From contig NZ_AP018920.1 of assembly GCF_003945385.1 (NCBI RefSeq), positions 6,386,001-6,450,000 on the forward strand: a stretch of 64,000 nt of DNA. Direction: 5' to 3'. This DNA is from Pseudonocardia autotrophica. Its GTDB lineage: Bacteria > Actinomycetota > Actinomycetes > Mycobacteriales > Pseudonocardiaceae. Every line of letters begins with the position of its first letter. Position 1 is the stretch's first letter. The notes under the pieces were generated by a model. It saw only the letters and a list, made by a program, of their open reading frames with translations, made no database searches and was not told the origin of the DNA. This document shows positions 1 through 7,373 of this stretch, piece after piece. The position numbers and the translations under genes were made by a program.

Positions 1-224
1 GTCCCGTCGTCGGCCACCGTGATCCCCTCCGGATGTCCCGGTGCCGGGATCTCGGCGAACACCTCGATGTCGAGCCAGTCCCGCTCGGCCGCCTGGCCGG
101 GCGCGGCCTGCGCCGTCGCGACCACCGTCGCCACCCCGAGTGCCGCCACCGCCGCCACGGTCATCGCCCGGCGCGTGTTCCCACGCCGGCTCACCTGCCA
201 CCTCATTGTGCCCCGAATCCTCAT
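1..224 (-). CDS. Secreted SMP-30/NHL-like protein, N-terminal fragment
   Basis: The gene starts at 224 and runs off the left edge, so only about 74 residues are visible. They are a basic N-terminus, a hydrophobic stretch rich in Ala and Val ending in AQAA (a Sec-type signal peptide), then a mature start reading DWLDIEVFAEIPAPGHPEG. The EG(I/V)TVADDG segment resembles the first blade of SMP-30/gluconolactonase-like or NHL beta-propellers; that family call is an inference from a short piece. The ATG at 224 is preceded by AAGGAAAC; an in-frame ATG at 206 is the alternative. A perfect palindrome covers the ribosome binding site, so expression is probably repressor-controlled. It lies downstream of menD on the same strand. 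Confidence 0.6.
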   Translation of the reverse strand, partial: MRIRGTMRWQVSRRGNTRRAMTVAAVAALGVATVVATAQAAPGQAAERDWLDIEVFAEIPAPGHPEGITVADDG

Positions 225-227
225 TGT

Positions 228-245
228 TTCCTTACCGGTAAGGAA
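228..245. promoter_or_regulatory. 18-bp perfect palindrome (operator-like)
   Basis: TTCCTTACCGGTAAGGAA reads the same on both strands. It lies immediately upstream of the start at 224 and includes its AAGGAA Shine-Dalgarno, the place expected for a repressor (TetR-type) binding site. No regulator gene for it is visible in the window. Confidence 0.6.
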
Positions 246-324
246 TGATTAGCAGGCACACCGGAGAGGGGTCAAGTCACGACTGTGCATCGACCCGGGT
301 GCCGCGCCGCCGCGGGCACGGGAG

Positions 325-2025
325 TCAGGCCATCGCCTCGCCCACGGCCACGGCCAGCGCGGCGTGCGCGTCCCGCAGCCCGCTCCGGGTCGCCGCGACC
401 CGGACCAGCCGCCGACCGGCCCCGGCCCGGGCCGCCAGCTCCGCCCGGTCACCGGACCAGTCCACCGCCACCCAGCCCAGCGCGCGGGCCAGCCCGATCA
501 GGTCCGCGCCGGTCGGCGTGCCGAACACCCGCTCGAACGCGGTCGCGTGCTCCGGGCCGCCCTGCTCCAGCAGGTGGAAGATGCCGCCGCCGTCGTCGTC
601 GAGCACCACCACGGTCAGGTCCGGGACCGGCTCGGAGCGGCCCACCACCAGACCGGTGGTGTCGTGCAGCAGCGTCAGGTCGCCGAGCAGCAGCGTCGTC
701 GGGCCGTCGTGCGCCAGTGCGGCACCGATCGCCGTCGAGACGGTGCCGTCGATCCCGGCCACCCCGCGGTTGGACCGGACGACCAGGCCGTCCCGGGGCG
801 CCGCGGCGAGCGCGACGTCGCGTACCGGGTTCGACGAGCCGAGCACCAGCTGCGCGCCGTCCGGCTGAGCGGCGACCAGGTCCCTGGCCAGCCGCAGCCC
901 GGGTGCGCCCGCGGCGAGATCACCGTCGAGGGCGGCGTCGAGCGCCTTCGCCGCTGCCCGGTCGGCGGCGCTCCAGGCGTAGGCGAAGGCGTCCGGCGGG
1001 TCCAGCGCGGGCAGCGCGCCCACCGCGCGCACGGTGCCGGGCACGTCGGTCCAGGAGGCGCCGTCCGGCCCGGGATCGGCGTACACGGCGACGTCCGGAT
1101 CCGCGAGCAGCTGGGCGACCGCGCGGTGCAGGGTCGGCCGGCCGAGCACCACCACCTGGGACGGCCGCAGCTCGGGCCGGTCGAGCAGCCACGGTGCGGC
1201 GCGCAGCGCGTGCGGCCACCACGGCGACGACGGCTCCGCGGCGAGCGGGGCCCCGCCGAGCAGGGCGGGATCGGCGCGCGGGCCACCGGAGCCGCCGATC
1301 ACCAGGGTCCGGGCGGCCGGGTCCAGCGGGAGCGGCGGCAGCGCGCGGGCCGGTCGGGGCACCACCGTCCAGGCTGCGCCGCCGGGACGCCCGGCCGGGA
1401 TCCACGGACCGAGCAGGCCCGCCCCGTCCGGTTGCGGGTCGTCGCCGTCGGGATCGGGGACGAGCGGCTCGGCGTAGGGCAGGTCCAGCTGGACCGGGCC
1501 GGGCGGACCCGAACCGCCGCCGGTGGCCGCGGCCAGTGCCCGGGCCACCCCGGATCGCCAGCGGCGCACCTCCGCCTCCGATACGCCCGCCGCCCCGGTC
1601 CCGCCGGCGGGCACCGCGAGCGAGCCGGACCAGCGCACGGCGGCTCCGAATATCCCGGACTGGGCGATCGTCTGGCTGGCCCCGGTGCCGACCAGCTCCG
1701 GCGGGCGGTCCGCGGTCAGCGCGAGCAGCGGCACTCCGGCGTGCGATGCCTCGAGCATCGCCGGGTGCAGGTTCGCCACCGCCGTCCCGGAGGTCACGAC
1801 CACCGGGACCGGCCGGCCGGACGCCGTCGCCAGCCCGAGCGCGAGGAAGCCCGCGGTGCGCTCGTCGATCCGCACGTGCAGCCGGAGCAGCCCGAGCTCG
1901 TCCGCCCGGGCCAGCGCGAACGCCGGTGGCGCGTTGCGGGAACCGGGGCAGAGGACCGCGTCGGTGACGCCGGAGCGCACCAGCTCGTCGACGATCACCC
2001 TGGCCTGGGCGGTGGAACCGTTCAC
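325..2025 (-). CDS. menD: MenD, SEPHCHC synthase (menaquinone)
   Basis: 2-Succinyl-5-enolpyruvyl-6-hydroxy-3-cyclohexene-1-carboxylate synthase, the thiamine-diphosphate enzyme that joins 2-oxoglutarate to isochorismate in classical menaquinone synthesis. The 566-residue length is normal for the family. Visible signatures are the N-terminal CPGSRNAPPA stretch, DERTAGF with the likely cofactor-activating Glu55, and the C-terminal ThDP/Mg region around DDDGGGIFHLLEQ, where the family often has Asn in place of the first Asp residues. The GTG start at 2025 is supported by a -10 box seven bases upstream and the absence of a Shine-Dalgarno, so the mRNA is probably leaderless. menB, menE and menA lie 22-27 kb away. 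Confidence 0.95.
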   Translation of the reverse strand: MNGSTAQARVIVDELVRSGVTDAVLCPGSRNAPPAFALARADELGLLRLHVRIDERTAGFLALGLATASGRPVPVVVTSGTAVANLHPAMLEASHAGVPLLALTADRPPELVGTGASQTIAQSGIFGAAVRWSGSLAVPAGGTGAAGVSEAEVRRWRSGVARALAAATGGGSGPPGPVQLDLPYAEPLVPDPDGDDPQPDGAGLLGPWIPAGRPGGAAWTVVPRPARALPPLPLDPAARTLVIGGSGGPRADPALLGGAPLAAEPSSPWWPHALRAAPWLLDRPELRPSQVVVLGRPTLHRAVAQLLADPDVAVYADPGPDGASWTDVPGTVRAVGALPALDPPDAFAYAWSAADRAAAKALDAALDGDLAAGAPGLRLARDLVAAQPDGAQLVLGSSNPVRDVALAAAPRDGLVVRSNRGVAGIDGTVSTAIGAALAHDGPTTLLLGDLTLLHDTTGLVVGRSEPVPDLTVVVLDDDGGGIFHLLEQGGPEHATAFERVFGTPTGADLIGLARALGWVAVDWSGDRAELAARAGAGRRLVRVAATRSGLRDAHAALAVAVGEAMA

Positions 2026-2032
2026 GGCCCCG

Positions 2033-2038
2033 ACCCTA
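2033..2038 (-). promoter_or_regulatory. -10 box of leaderless menD
   Basis: On the minus strand TAGGGT is followed by seven bases and then the GTG start, with no Shine-Dalgarno between. This is the spacing of a leaderless actinobacterial transcript. Confidence 0.5.
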
Positions 2039-2071
2039 TGGCGGCCGTCGCGGTCGCCGCCGCGACGGCGG

Positions 2072-2797
2072 TCACGGGCCGAGCCACTCGAAGATCGCGG
2101 CCGCCGAGGCGCCGGGCAGCCGGGTGGCGGCCTCCTCCGCCGACCGGCGCAGGAAGGTGTCCGCGTCGGCCATCTCGCCGGACAGCGCCGCCAGGTACCG
2201 CTCGTGCGCCTTCAACGAGTCGACGGCGGCGTCGAGGTGGCCGGAGATGTCCACCGCGTGCCGGGACCGTGGCGATCCGGCGAGCGCGATCCCCTGCACT
2301 CCGTCCCACTTCTCGCCGACGTCGCGGAAGATCCACCGGTTGGCCGCGTCCCGGACGGCGTCGATCACCGCCCGCCCGACGGCGATGTGATCGGCCTGGT
2401 TCAGGTGGATGCCCTCGGCGTCCCAGAACTCCCGGTGGTTGCTGGTGACGACGAGCTGCGGCCGGTGCCGGCGGATCGCGGCGGCGATGTCGCGGCGCAG
2501 CGCGACCGAGTACTCGACGATCCCGTCCGGGTGGTCGAGGAACTCGCAGTCCCGCACCCCGACGGCGGCGCAGGCGGCCCGCTGCTCGGCCTCGCGGACC
2601 ACGGCGCACTCGTCGGGCGACATCGTGTCGATGCCGGCCTCCCCCCGGGTGACCAGCAGGTAGGCGACCTGGGTGCCCTCCGACGTCCAGCGCGCGACCG
2701 CCCCGGCCCCGCCGAACTCCATGTCGTCGGGGTGCGCGACCACCACCAGCACGCGGTCGAACCCGCCGGGCAGTGGGAGGTACTCGTCGTCGGCCAT
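2072..2797 (-). CDS. PIG-L (LmbE-like) deacetylase
   Basis: A 241-residue zinc-dependent N-acetyl hydrolase of the PIG-L/LmbE family, which includes MshB, Mca and GlcNAc-PI deacetylases. The AHPDDMEFGG motif at residues 21-30 gives the metal ligands (His22, Asp25) and the likely catalytic Asp24. A second conserved His lies near TSNHREFWD in the middle of the protein. The substrate cannot be read from the sequence; small-molecule N-acetyl sugars or N-acyl conjugates are usual. The start at 2797 is chosen because MADDEYLPLPGGFDRVL begins the conserved fold and a CAGACT -10-like box lies six bases upstream. Longer upstream frames overlap the divergent transporter promoter. Confidence 0.85.
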   Translation of the reverse strand: MADDEYLPLPGGFDRVLVVVAHPDDMEFGGAGAVARWTSEGTQVAYLLVTRGEAGIDTMSPDECAVVREAEQRAACAAVGVRDCEFLDHPDGIVEYSVALRRDIAAAIRRHRPQLVVTSNHREFWDAEGIHLNQADHIAVGRAVIDAVRDAANRWIFRDVGEKWDGVQGIALAGSPRSRHAVDISGHLDAAVDSLKAHERYLAALSGEMADADTFLRRSAEEAATRLPGASAAAIFEWLGP

Positions 2798-2803
2798 GGG
2801 TCC

Positions 2804-2809
2804 AGTCTG
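2804..2809 (-). promoter_or_regulatory. -10 box of the PIG-L gene, probably leaderless
   Basis: CAGACT on the minus strand, six bases before the ATG at 2797, with no Shine-Dalgarno. Confidence 0.35.
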
Positions 2810-2824
2810 ACGGCCACCGGCCTC

Positions 2825-2870
2825 CGGGTGTGGCCGGGCCACGTCACACCCGGACGACGGGTGTGGCCGC
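2825..2870. promoter_or_regulatory. Divergent intergenic region with repeated CGGGTGTGGCCG
   Basis: The 151-bp gap between the deacetylase and the transporter holds CGGGTGTGGCCG twice (2825 and 2858). The first copy also forms an imperfect inverted repeat with the ACACCCG ending at 2852. This looks like a two-site operator for one or both divergent genes; the binding protein is unknown. Confidence 0.35.
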
Positions 2871-2948
2871 AACCGGTGAAAACGTGACCCTCTCGCCCTA
2901 TCGTGGCGCAACCGACCGAGGTAGCCAGTCTCACGATGGGGAGAGACC

Positions 2949-4331
2949 GTGTCCGACACACAGTCCGGCGCCACCGCGCCGGGACCCGATGACAACGGAC
3001 CCGGCACCGCATCCGATCGGTCGCACACGCCGATCGTGCGGGTCGTCGCCGCGAGCATGCTGGGCACGACGGTGGAGTGGTACGACTACTTCCTCTACGG
3101 TGTCGCGGCCGCGCTGGTGTTCCCGATGGTGTTCTTCCCGGACAGCGAGGGTGCCGTCGGGATCCTGCTGTCGATGGGCACGTTCGCGGTCGGGTTCGTC
3201 GCCCGCCCGCTCGGCGGCCTGGTCTTCGGCCACTACGGCGACAAGATCGGCCGCAAGAAGCTGCTGGTGCTGTCCCTGCTGATGATGGGCTTCGCGACCT
3301 TCGCGATCGGCCTGCTGCCCGGCTACGCCACGATCGGGGTGCTCGCGCCGATCCTGCTGGTGCTGCTCCGGATCATCCAGGGCTTCGCGCTCGGCGGCGA
3401 GTGGGGCGGCGCGGTGCTCATCGTCTCCGAGCACGGCAGACCGGAGCACCGCGGATTCTGGGCGAGCTGGCCGCAGGCCGGGGCCCCCGCCGGGCAGCTG
3501 CTCGCCCAGGCGATGCTCGGCGTGATGGCACTGGTGCAGTCCGAGGAGGCGTTCCTGTCCTGGGGCTGGCGGATCCCGTTCCTGCTCTCCGCCGTGCTGG
3601 TGCTGATCGGCCTCTACGTCCGGCTCGCCGTCGAGGAGTCCCCGGTGTTCCGGGAGGCCCAGGCCAGGTCGGCCGAGCGCACCGCGGCAGGTGAGAAGGA
3701 GACGATGCCGATCCTGGACGTCCTGCGCGAGTACCCGCGCGAGGTGCTCACCGCGATGGGCGCCCGCTTCGCGGAGAACGTCTCCTACTACATCTTCACC
3801 ATCGTCATCGCGACCTACCTGCAGGAACGGTTCGACCTGCCGTCGTCGTTCGTGCTGGGGGCGGTGCTCATCGGCGCCGCGGTGCACCTGGTGACCATCC
3901 CGCTCTGGGGTGCGATCTCCGACCGGGTCGGCCGCAAGCCGGTGTACCTGTTCGGTGCGGTGGGCGTCGGGCTCTGGGCGTTCGCGTTCTTCTTCCTGAT
4001 CGACACCCGGAACTTCGCGCTCACCGCGATCGCGGTCACCGTCGGCCTGGTGCTGCACGGCGCCATGTACGGCCCGCAGGCCGCGTTCCTGTCCGAGCTG
4101 TTCGGCACGAAGGTGCGCTACTCCGGCATCTCGATCGGCTACCAGCTGGCCTCGGTGTTCGCCGGTGGCCTGGCCCCGCTGATCGCCGCGTCGCTGCTGG
4201 TCGCGACGGGCAGCGGGTACGCGATCGCGGCCTACATCGCGGCCAGCACGGTCGTCACGATCATCGCGGTCGCCGGCTACTCCGAGACCCGCACCCGGCG
4301 CCTCGACGACGACGTGCTGCAGCGCGGGTGA
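2949..4331 (+). CDS. MHS-family MFS transporter (metabolite:H+ symporter)
   Basis: A 460-residue major facilitator with about 12 predicted membrane spans, belonging to the metabolite:H+ symporter (ShiA/KgtP/ProP-like) group. Family marks are the first-helix GTTVEWYDYFLYG, GHYGDKIGRKK in loop 2-3, the RIIQGFALGGEWGG segment after helix 4, and a second DRVGRKP loop in the C-terminal half. These carriers import organic acids or osmolytes; the substrate is not readable. The GTG start at 2949 follows a GGGGAGAG Shine-Dalgarno at good distance. The acidic, disordered first 30 residues are normal for actinobacterial members. The adjacent deacetylase and dienelactone hydrolase suggest catabolic use. 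Confidence 0.9.
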   Translation: MSDTQSGATAPGPDDNGPGTASDRSHTPIVRVVAASMLGTTVEWYDYFLYGVAAALVFPMVFFPDSEGAVGILLSMGTFAVGFVARPLGGLVFGHYGDKIGRKKLLVLSLLMMGFATFAIGLLPGYATIGVLAPILLVLLRIIQGFALGGEWGGAVLIVSEHGRPEHRGFWASWPQAGAPAGQLLAQAMLGVMALVQSEEAFLSWGWRIPFLLSAVLVLIGLYVRLAVEESPVFREAQARSAERTAAGEKETMPILDVLREYPREVLTAMGARFAENVSYYIFTIVIATYLQERFDLPSSFVLGAVLIGAAVHLVTIPLWGAISDRVGRKPVYLFGAVGVGLWAFAFFFLIDTRNFALTAIAVTVGLVLHGAMYGPQAAFLSELFGTKVRYSGISIGYQLASVFAGGLAPLIAASLLVATGSGYAIAAYIAASTVVTIIAVAGYSETRTRRLDDDVLQRG

Positions 4332-4338
4332 GCGATCC

Positions 4339-4390
4339 GGCTCCCGGCGGCGTAGAACGGGGACGACCCGATCTTCGTCCCCCGGGAGCC
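4339..4390 (+). promoter_or_regulatory. Two-part stem-loop that buries the next gene's Shine-Dalgarno
   Basis: GGCTCCCG (4339) pairs with CGGGAGCC (to 4390), and inside it GGGGACGA pairs with TCGTCCCC around an 8-nt loop. The 3' outer arm contains the GGGAG Shine-Dalgarno of the gene at 4396. It may terminate the transporter message or gate translation of the hydrolase. Confidence 0.45.
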
Positions 4391-4395
4391 ATCCG

Positions 4396-5130
4396 ATGCC
4401 ACGCACCGACCTGACGATCGCCACGCCGGACGGCGCCGCCCCGGCCTTTCTGCACACGCCCGACGGCACCGGCCCGTGGCCCGGCGTGATCCTCTACGTC
4501 GACGCCGGTGGGGTGCGCGAGGCCATGCACGACATGGCCGCCCATCTCGCGACGCTGGGCTTCGCCGTGCTGCTGCCCGACGTCTACCACCGGCACGGCG
4601 ACTGGGCGCCGTTCGACATGTCCACCGTGTTCTCGAACGACGCCGAGCGCGAGCGGCTGATGAGTATGATCGCCTCGCTGGAGCCGCGCCTGGTCGCCGT
4701 CGACGCCGAGGCGTGGGTGACCGCGCTGCTCGACCGGCCCGAGGTGAGCGGCACCCGGATCGGGGTCACCGGCTACTGCATGGGCGGCGTCATGAGCCTG
4801 CGCACCGCGGCGACGCAGCCGGAGCGGGTGGCGGCCGCGGCCTCGTTCCACGCCGGGAACGTCGCGACCGACGACCCCGCCAGCGTGCACCGGCTGGCCG
4901 ACCGGATCCGGGCCACCGTCTACGTCGCGGGCGCCGAGAACGACCGGTCGTTCCCCGACGAGCAGCGCAGGCTCCTCGAGACGGCGCTGTCCGACGCCGG
5001 TGTCGAGCACACCGTGGAGACCTATCCGGCCGCGCACGGTTTCGCCGTCCCCGACGTGCCGTCGTACGACGAGCGGGCCGAGCAGCGGCACTGGGAGGCC
5101 CTGCACCGGCTGCTCGGCGCCCACCTCTGA
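4396..5130 (+). CDS. Dienelactone hydrolase family protein
   Basis: A 244-residue alpha/beta hydrolase of the dienelactone hydrolase (DLH) family. The nucleophile is Cys128 in GYCMGG, as in true DLHs, with Asp183 (AENDRSF) and His214 (AAHGF) completing a Cys-Asp-His triad. Family members open lactone rings such as dienelactone in chlorocatechol breakdown or act as general carboxylesterases; the exact substrate is unknown. No signal peptide is seen, so it is cytosolic. It follows the MFS transporter by 64 bp, and its Shine-Dalgarno lies inside a strong stem-loop. Confidence 0.88.
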   Translation: MPRTDLTIATPDGAAPAFLHTPDGTGPWPGVILYVDAGGVREAMHDMAAHLATLGFAVLLPDVYHRHGDWAPFDMSTVFSNDAERERLMSMIASLEPRLVAVDAEAWVTALLDRPEVSGTRIGVTGYCMGGVMSLRTAATQPERVAAAASFHAGNVATDDPASVHRLADRIRATVYVAGAENDRSFPDEQRRLLETALSDAGVEHTVETYPAAHGFAVPDVPSYDERAEQRHWEALHRLLGAHL

Positions 5131-5156
5131 CCGGCCCCGGTAACCTTCCGCGGGAC

Positions 5157-6806
5157 ATGACCGCGACCCTGCACGCCTCCGGCCTCGCCGCCGGGCACGG
5201 CGATCGTTCCCTGTTCTCCGGCCTGGACCTGGTCGTCGCCCCCGGCGACGTGATCGGCCTGGTCGGCGCCAACGGCGCCGGCAAGTCCACGCTGCTCTCG
5301 ATCCTCGCGGGCACCCGCGCGCCGGACGCGGGGGCACTGACGCTCGCCCCGCCGGACGCGACCGTCGGCCTGCTCTCCCAGGAGCCGGACCGGCGGACCG
5401 GCGAGACGGTGGCCGGGTTCCTCGCCCGCCGGACCGGCGTCGCCACCGCGCAGTCCACGATGGACTCCGCCGCCGAGGCGCTCGGCGAGGGTGCACCCGG
5501 TGCCGACGACCGGTACGCGACGGCGCTGGACCGCTGGCTCGCGCTCGGCGGAGCCGACATGGAGGAGCGCTCCGGCGACGTGCTGCGCGAGGTCGGCCTC
5601 GCCGTCGACCCGCAGGCCGCGATGACCGGACTCTCCGGTGGGCAGGCCGCCCGGGCGAACCTGGCCGCGCTGCTGCTGTCCCGCTACGACCTGCTGCTGC
5701 TCGACGAGCCGACCAACGATCTCGACCTGGACGGTCTGGCCCGGCTGGAGGCGTTCGTCGGCGGACTGGGCCGCCGCGGCGGGACCCCGACGGTGCTGGT
5801 CAGCCACGATCGGGAGTTCTTGTCCCGCACGGTGAACCGGATCGTCGAGCTGGACCGGGCGCAACATCGGATCGGGATCTACGACGGCGGCTACGAGGCC
5901 TATCTGGCGGAGCGGGAGACCGCCCGCCGGCACGCCCGCGAGGAGTACGACGAGTACTCCGACAAGCTCTCGTCGCTCAAGGACCGCGCGGTGATGCAGC
6001 GGAACTGGATGGCCCAGGGCGTCCGCAACGCCCGGCGCAAGACGAAGGACCCGGACAAGAACGTGCGCGCGCTGCGCGCCGAGTCCAGCGAGAAGCAGGC
6101 GTCGAAGGCCCGGCAGACCGAGCGGGCGATCGAGCGGCTCGACGTCGTCGAGGAGCCCCGCAAGGAGTGGGAGCTGCGGATGACGATCGCGTCCGCGCCC
6201 CGCTCGGGTTCGGTCGTCGCGCGGCTGGACGGCGCCGTTCTGCGCCGCGGCGGGTTCGTGCTCGGCCCGGTGACCGCGCAGGTCGAGTGGGCCGACCGGG
6301 TCGTCGTCACCGGGGCGAACGGGGCCGGGAAGTCGACCTTGCTGGCCGCGCTGCTCGGGCGGCTGGAGCCGGAGTCCGGTGCGGCCGGGCTCGGCTCGGG
6401 TGTGCTGGTCGGGGAGATCGACCAGGCCCGCGGGGCGTTCCTCGGCGAGGACGCGCTGCTGCGCGCGTTCGGTGAGCAGGTGCCGGACTGGCCGGAGTCC
6501 GAGGTGCGGACGCTGCTCGCGAAGTTCGCGCTGGGCTCGGAGGCGGTGCTGCGGCCCGCGGCGTCGCTCTCGCCCGGTGAGCGGACCCGCGCCGGGCTGG
6601 CCCTGTTGCAGGCCCGCGGGGTGAACCTGCTGGTGCTCGACGAGCCGACCAACCATCTCGATCTGCCCGCCATCGAGCAGCTGGAGGAGGCGGTGGAGGG
6701 GTTCGCCGGAACGGTCCTGCTGGTCACCCACGACCGGCGGATGCTCGACACGGTCCGCGCCACCCGCCGCTGGGAGGTCCGCGACGGGACCCTGCTGGAG
6801 TCCTGA
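5157..6806 (+). CDS. ABC-F family ATPase
   Basis: A 549-residue soluble protein with two ABC ATPase domains and no membrane segments, the architecture of the ABC-F family (ribosome-associated translation factors, some giving antibiotic resistance). Each half has a Walker A GANGAGKST. The first signature is LSGGQAARANL and the second LSPGERTRAGL; Walker B sequences LLLLDEPTNDLD and LLVLDEPTNHLD follow. Between the halves lies the charged linker (residues about 250-330, rich in Arg, Lys and Glu) that contacts the ribosome in studied members. The start at 5157 gives the conserved beginning MTATLHASGLAAGHGDR. Whether it confers resistance or acts in housekeeping cannot be told. Confidence 0.9.
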   Translation: MTATLHASGLAAGHGDRSLFSGLDLVVAPGDVIGLVGANGAGKSTLLSILAGTRAPDAGALTLAPPDATVGLLSQEPDRRTGETVAGFLARRTGVATAQSTMDSAAEALGEGAPGADDRYATALDRWLALGGADMEERSGDVLREVGLAVDPQAAMTGLSGGQAARANLAALLLSRYDLLLLDEPTNDLDLDGLARLEAFVGGLGRRGGTPTVLVSHDREFLSRTVNRIVELDRAQHRIGIYDGGYEAYLAERETARRHAREEYDEYSDKLSSLKDRAVMQRNWMAQGVRNARRKTKDPDKNVRALRAESSEKQASKARQTERAIERLDVVEEPRKEWELRMTIASAPRSGSVVARLDGAVLRRGGFVLGPVTAQVEWADRVVVTGANGAGKSTLLAALLGRLEPESGAAGLGSGVLVGEIDQARGAFLGEDALLRAFGEQVPDWPESEVRTLLAKFALGSEAVLRPAASLSPGERTRAGLALLQARGVNLLVLDEPTNHLDLPAIEQLEEAVEGFAGTVLLVTHDRRMLDTVRATRRWEVRDGTLLES

Positions 6807-6828
6807 CCCCGGCAGGGCCCCGGGCGGG

Positions 6829-7146
6829 TCAGCCCTGGGCGGGCTCCTCGGCGTCGTCCTGCGCGACGATCGCGAAGCGCAGCTCCTGCTCGCCCGCGTC
6901 GGTCTGGACGGGCTGCACGTCGAGGACCTTGTCGTCGAGCATCTGGGCCGCGGTGGGCTCCAGGAAGACGGTGATGCCCTCGCCGCGGAGCACGGTGTCC
7001 TGTGCATCGGCAGTCCGGGCCAGCGCCAGCTCCAGGCCCTGCTCCGGGTCCGGAGCGGTGATCCGCAGGCCGCCGTCCTCGGGCAGCTCCGCGTCGGTGC
7101 TCAGGGTCTTGATGGCCTCGGCAGCGTTCTCGGTGATCGCCAACAT
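6829..7146 (-). CDS. HesB/IscA-like protein lacking the Fe-S cysteines
   Basis: A 105-residue protein whose start (MLAITENAAEAIKTL) and fold pattern match the HesB/IscA/A-type Fe-S carrier family, with GGLRITAP and GITVFLEPTAAQML standing where carriers have GCxG and substrate-loop motifs. All three cluster-binding cysteines of true carriers are absent; there is no cysteine in the protein. Such cysteine-less relatives are common in actinobacteria and often carry the label 'adhesin' or 'HesB', without a shown function. Fe-S delivery is therefore unlikely by the known mechanism. The ATG at 7146 lies seven bases after a TACGGT -10 box, so the message is probably leaderless. Confidence 0.75.
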   Translation of the reverse strand: MLAITENAAEAIKTLSTDAELPEDGGLRITAPDPEQGLELALARTADAQDTVLRGEGITVFLEPTAAQMLDDKVLDVQPVQTDAGEQELRFAIVAQDDAEEPAQG

Positions 7147-7153
7147 CGTCCCC

Positions 7154-7159
7154 ACCGTA
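7154..7159 (-). promoter_or_regulatory. -10 box of the HesB-like gene (leaderless)
   Basis: TACGGT on the minus strand, seven bases before the ATG at 7146, with no Shine-Dalgarno. Confidence 0.5.
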
Positions 7160-7251
7160 CGGATCCGGCGGGGCGCGTCCACCGCGGCTCCCGGGAGCCG
7201 GGCCGTTCGGCGGGCAGATCGGCCCGTGCGCTCCGGGAACACCGGAGGTGA

Positions 7252-7286
7252 CCTGCATCACCTGCCGCTACGGCACGGCATGCAGG
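7252..7286. repeat. 35-bp interrupted palindrome
   Basis: CCTGCA and TGCAGG form the outer arms and GCCG and CGGC the inner arms. All are exactly symmetric about position 7269, with a CTA centre. It sits upstream of the HesB-like gene and downstream of the aldo/keto reductase; it may be a regulator site or an RNA hairpin. Confidence 0.35.
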
Positions 7287-7316
7287 CCCCGCTCGCGAAC
7301 CACGTCCTCGCGTGGT

Positions 7317-7352
7317 GGGCGGCCGCGCCGGCACGGGCCCGCGCGGCCGCCC
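7317..7352 (-). terminator. Strong stem-loop after the aldo/keto reductase
   Basis: GGGCGGCCGCGC and GCGCGGCCGCCC form a perfect 12-bp stem around a 12-nt loop, 22 bp beyond the aldo/keto reductase stop. There is no U-tract, as is usual in high-GC actinobacteria. Confidence 0.6.
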
Positions 7353-7373
7353 CCTACCCGGGCGTATGAGACC

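Noticed and set aside
285..2448. Long plus-strand frames opposite menD and similar shadows throughout
   Set aside because: In DNA of this G+C content antisense frames stay open by codon bias. They are Arg/Pro/Gly-rich, lack start signals and match no family.
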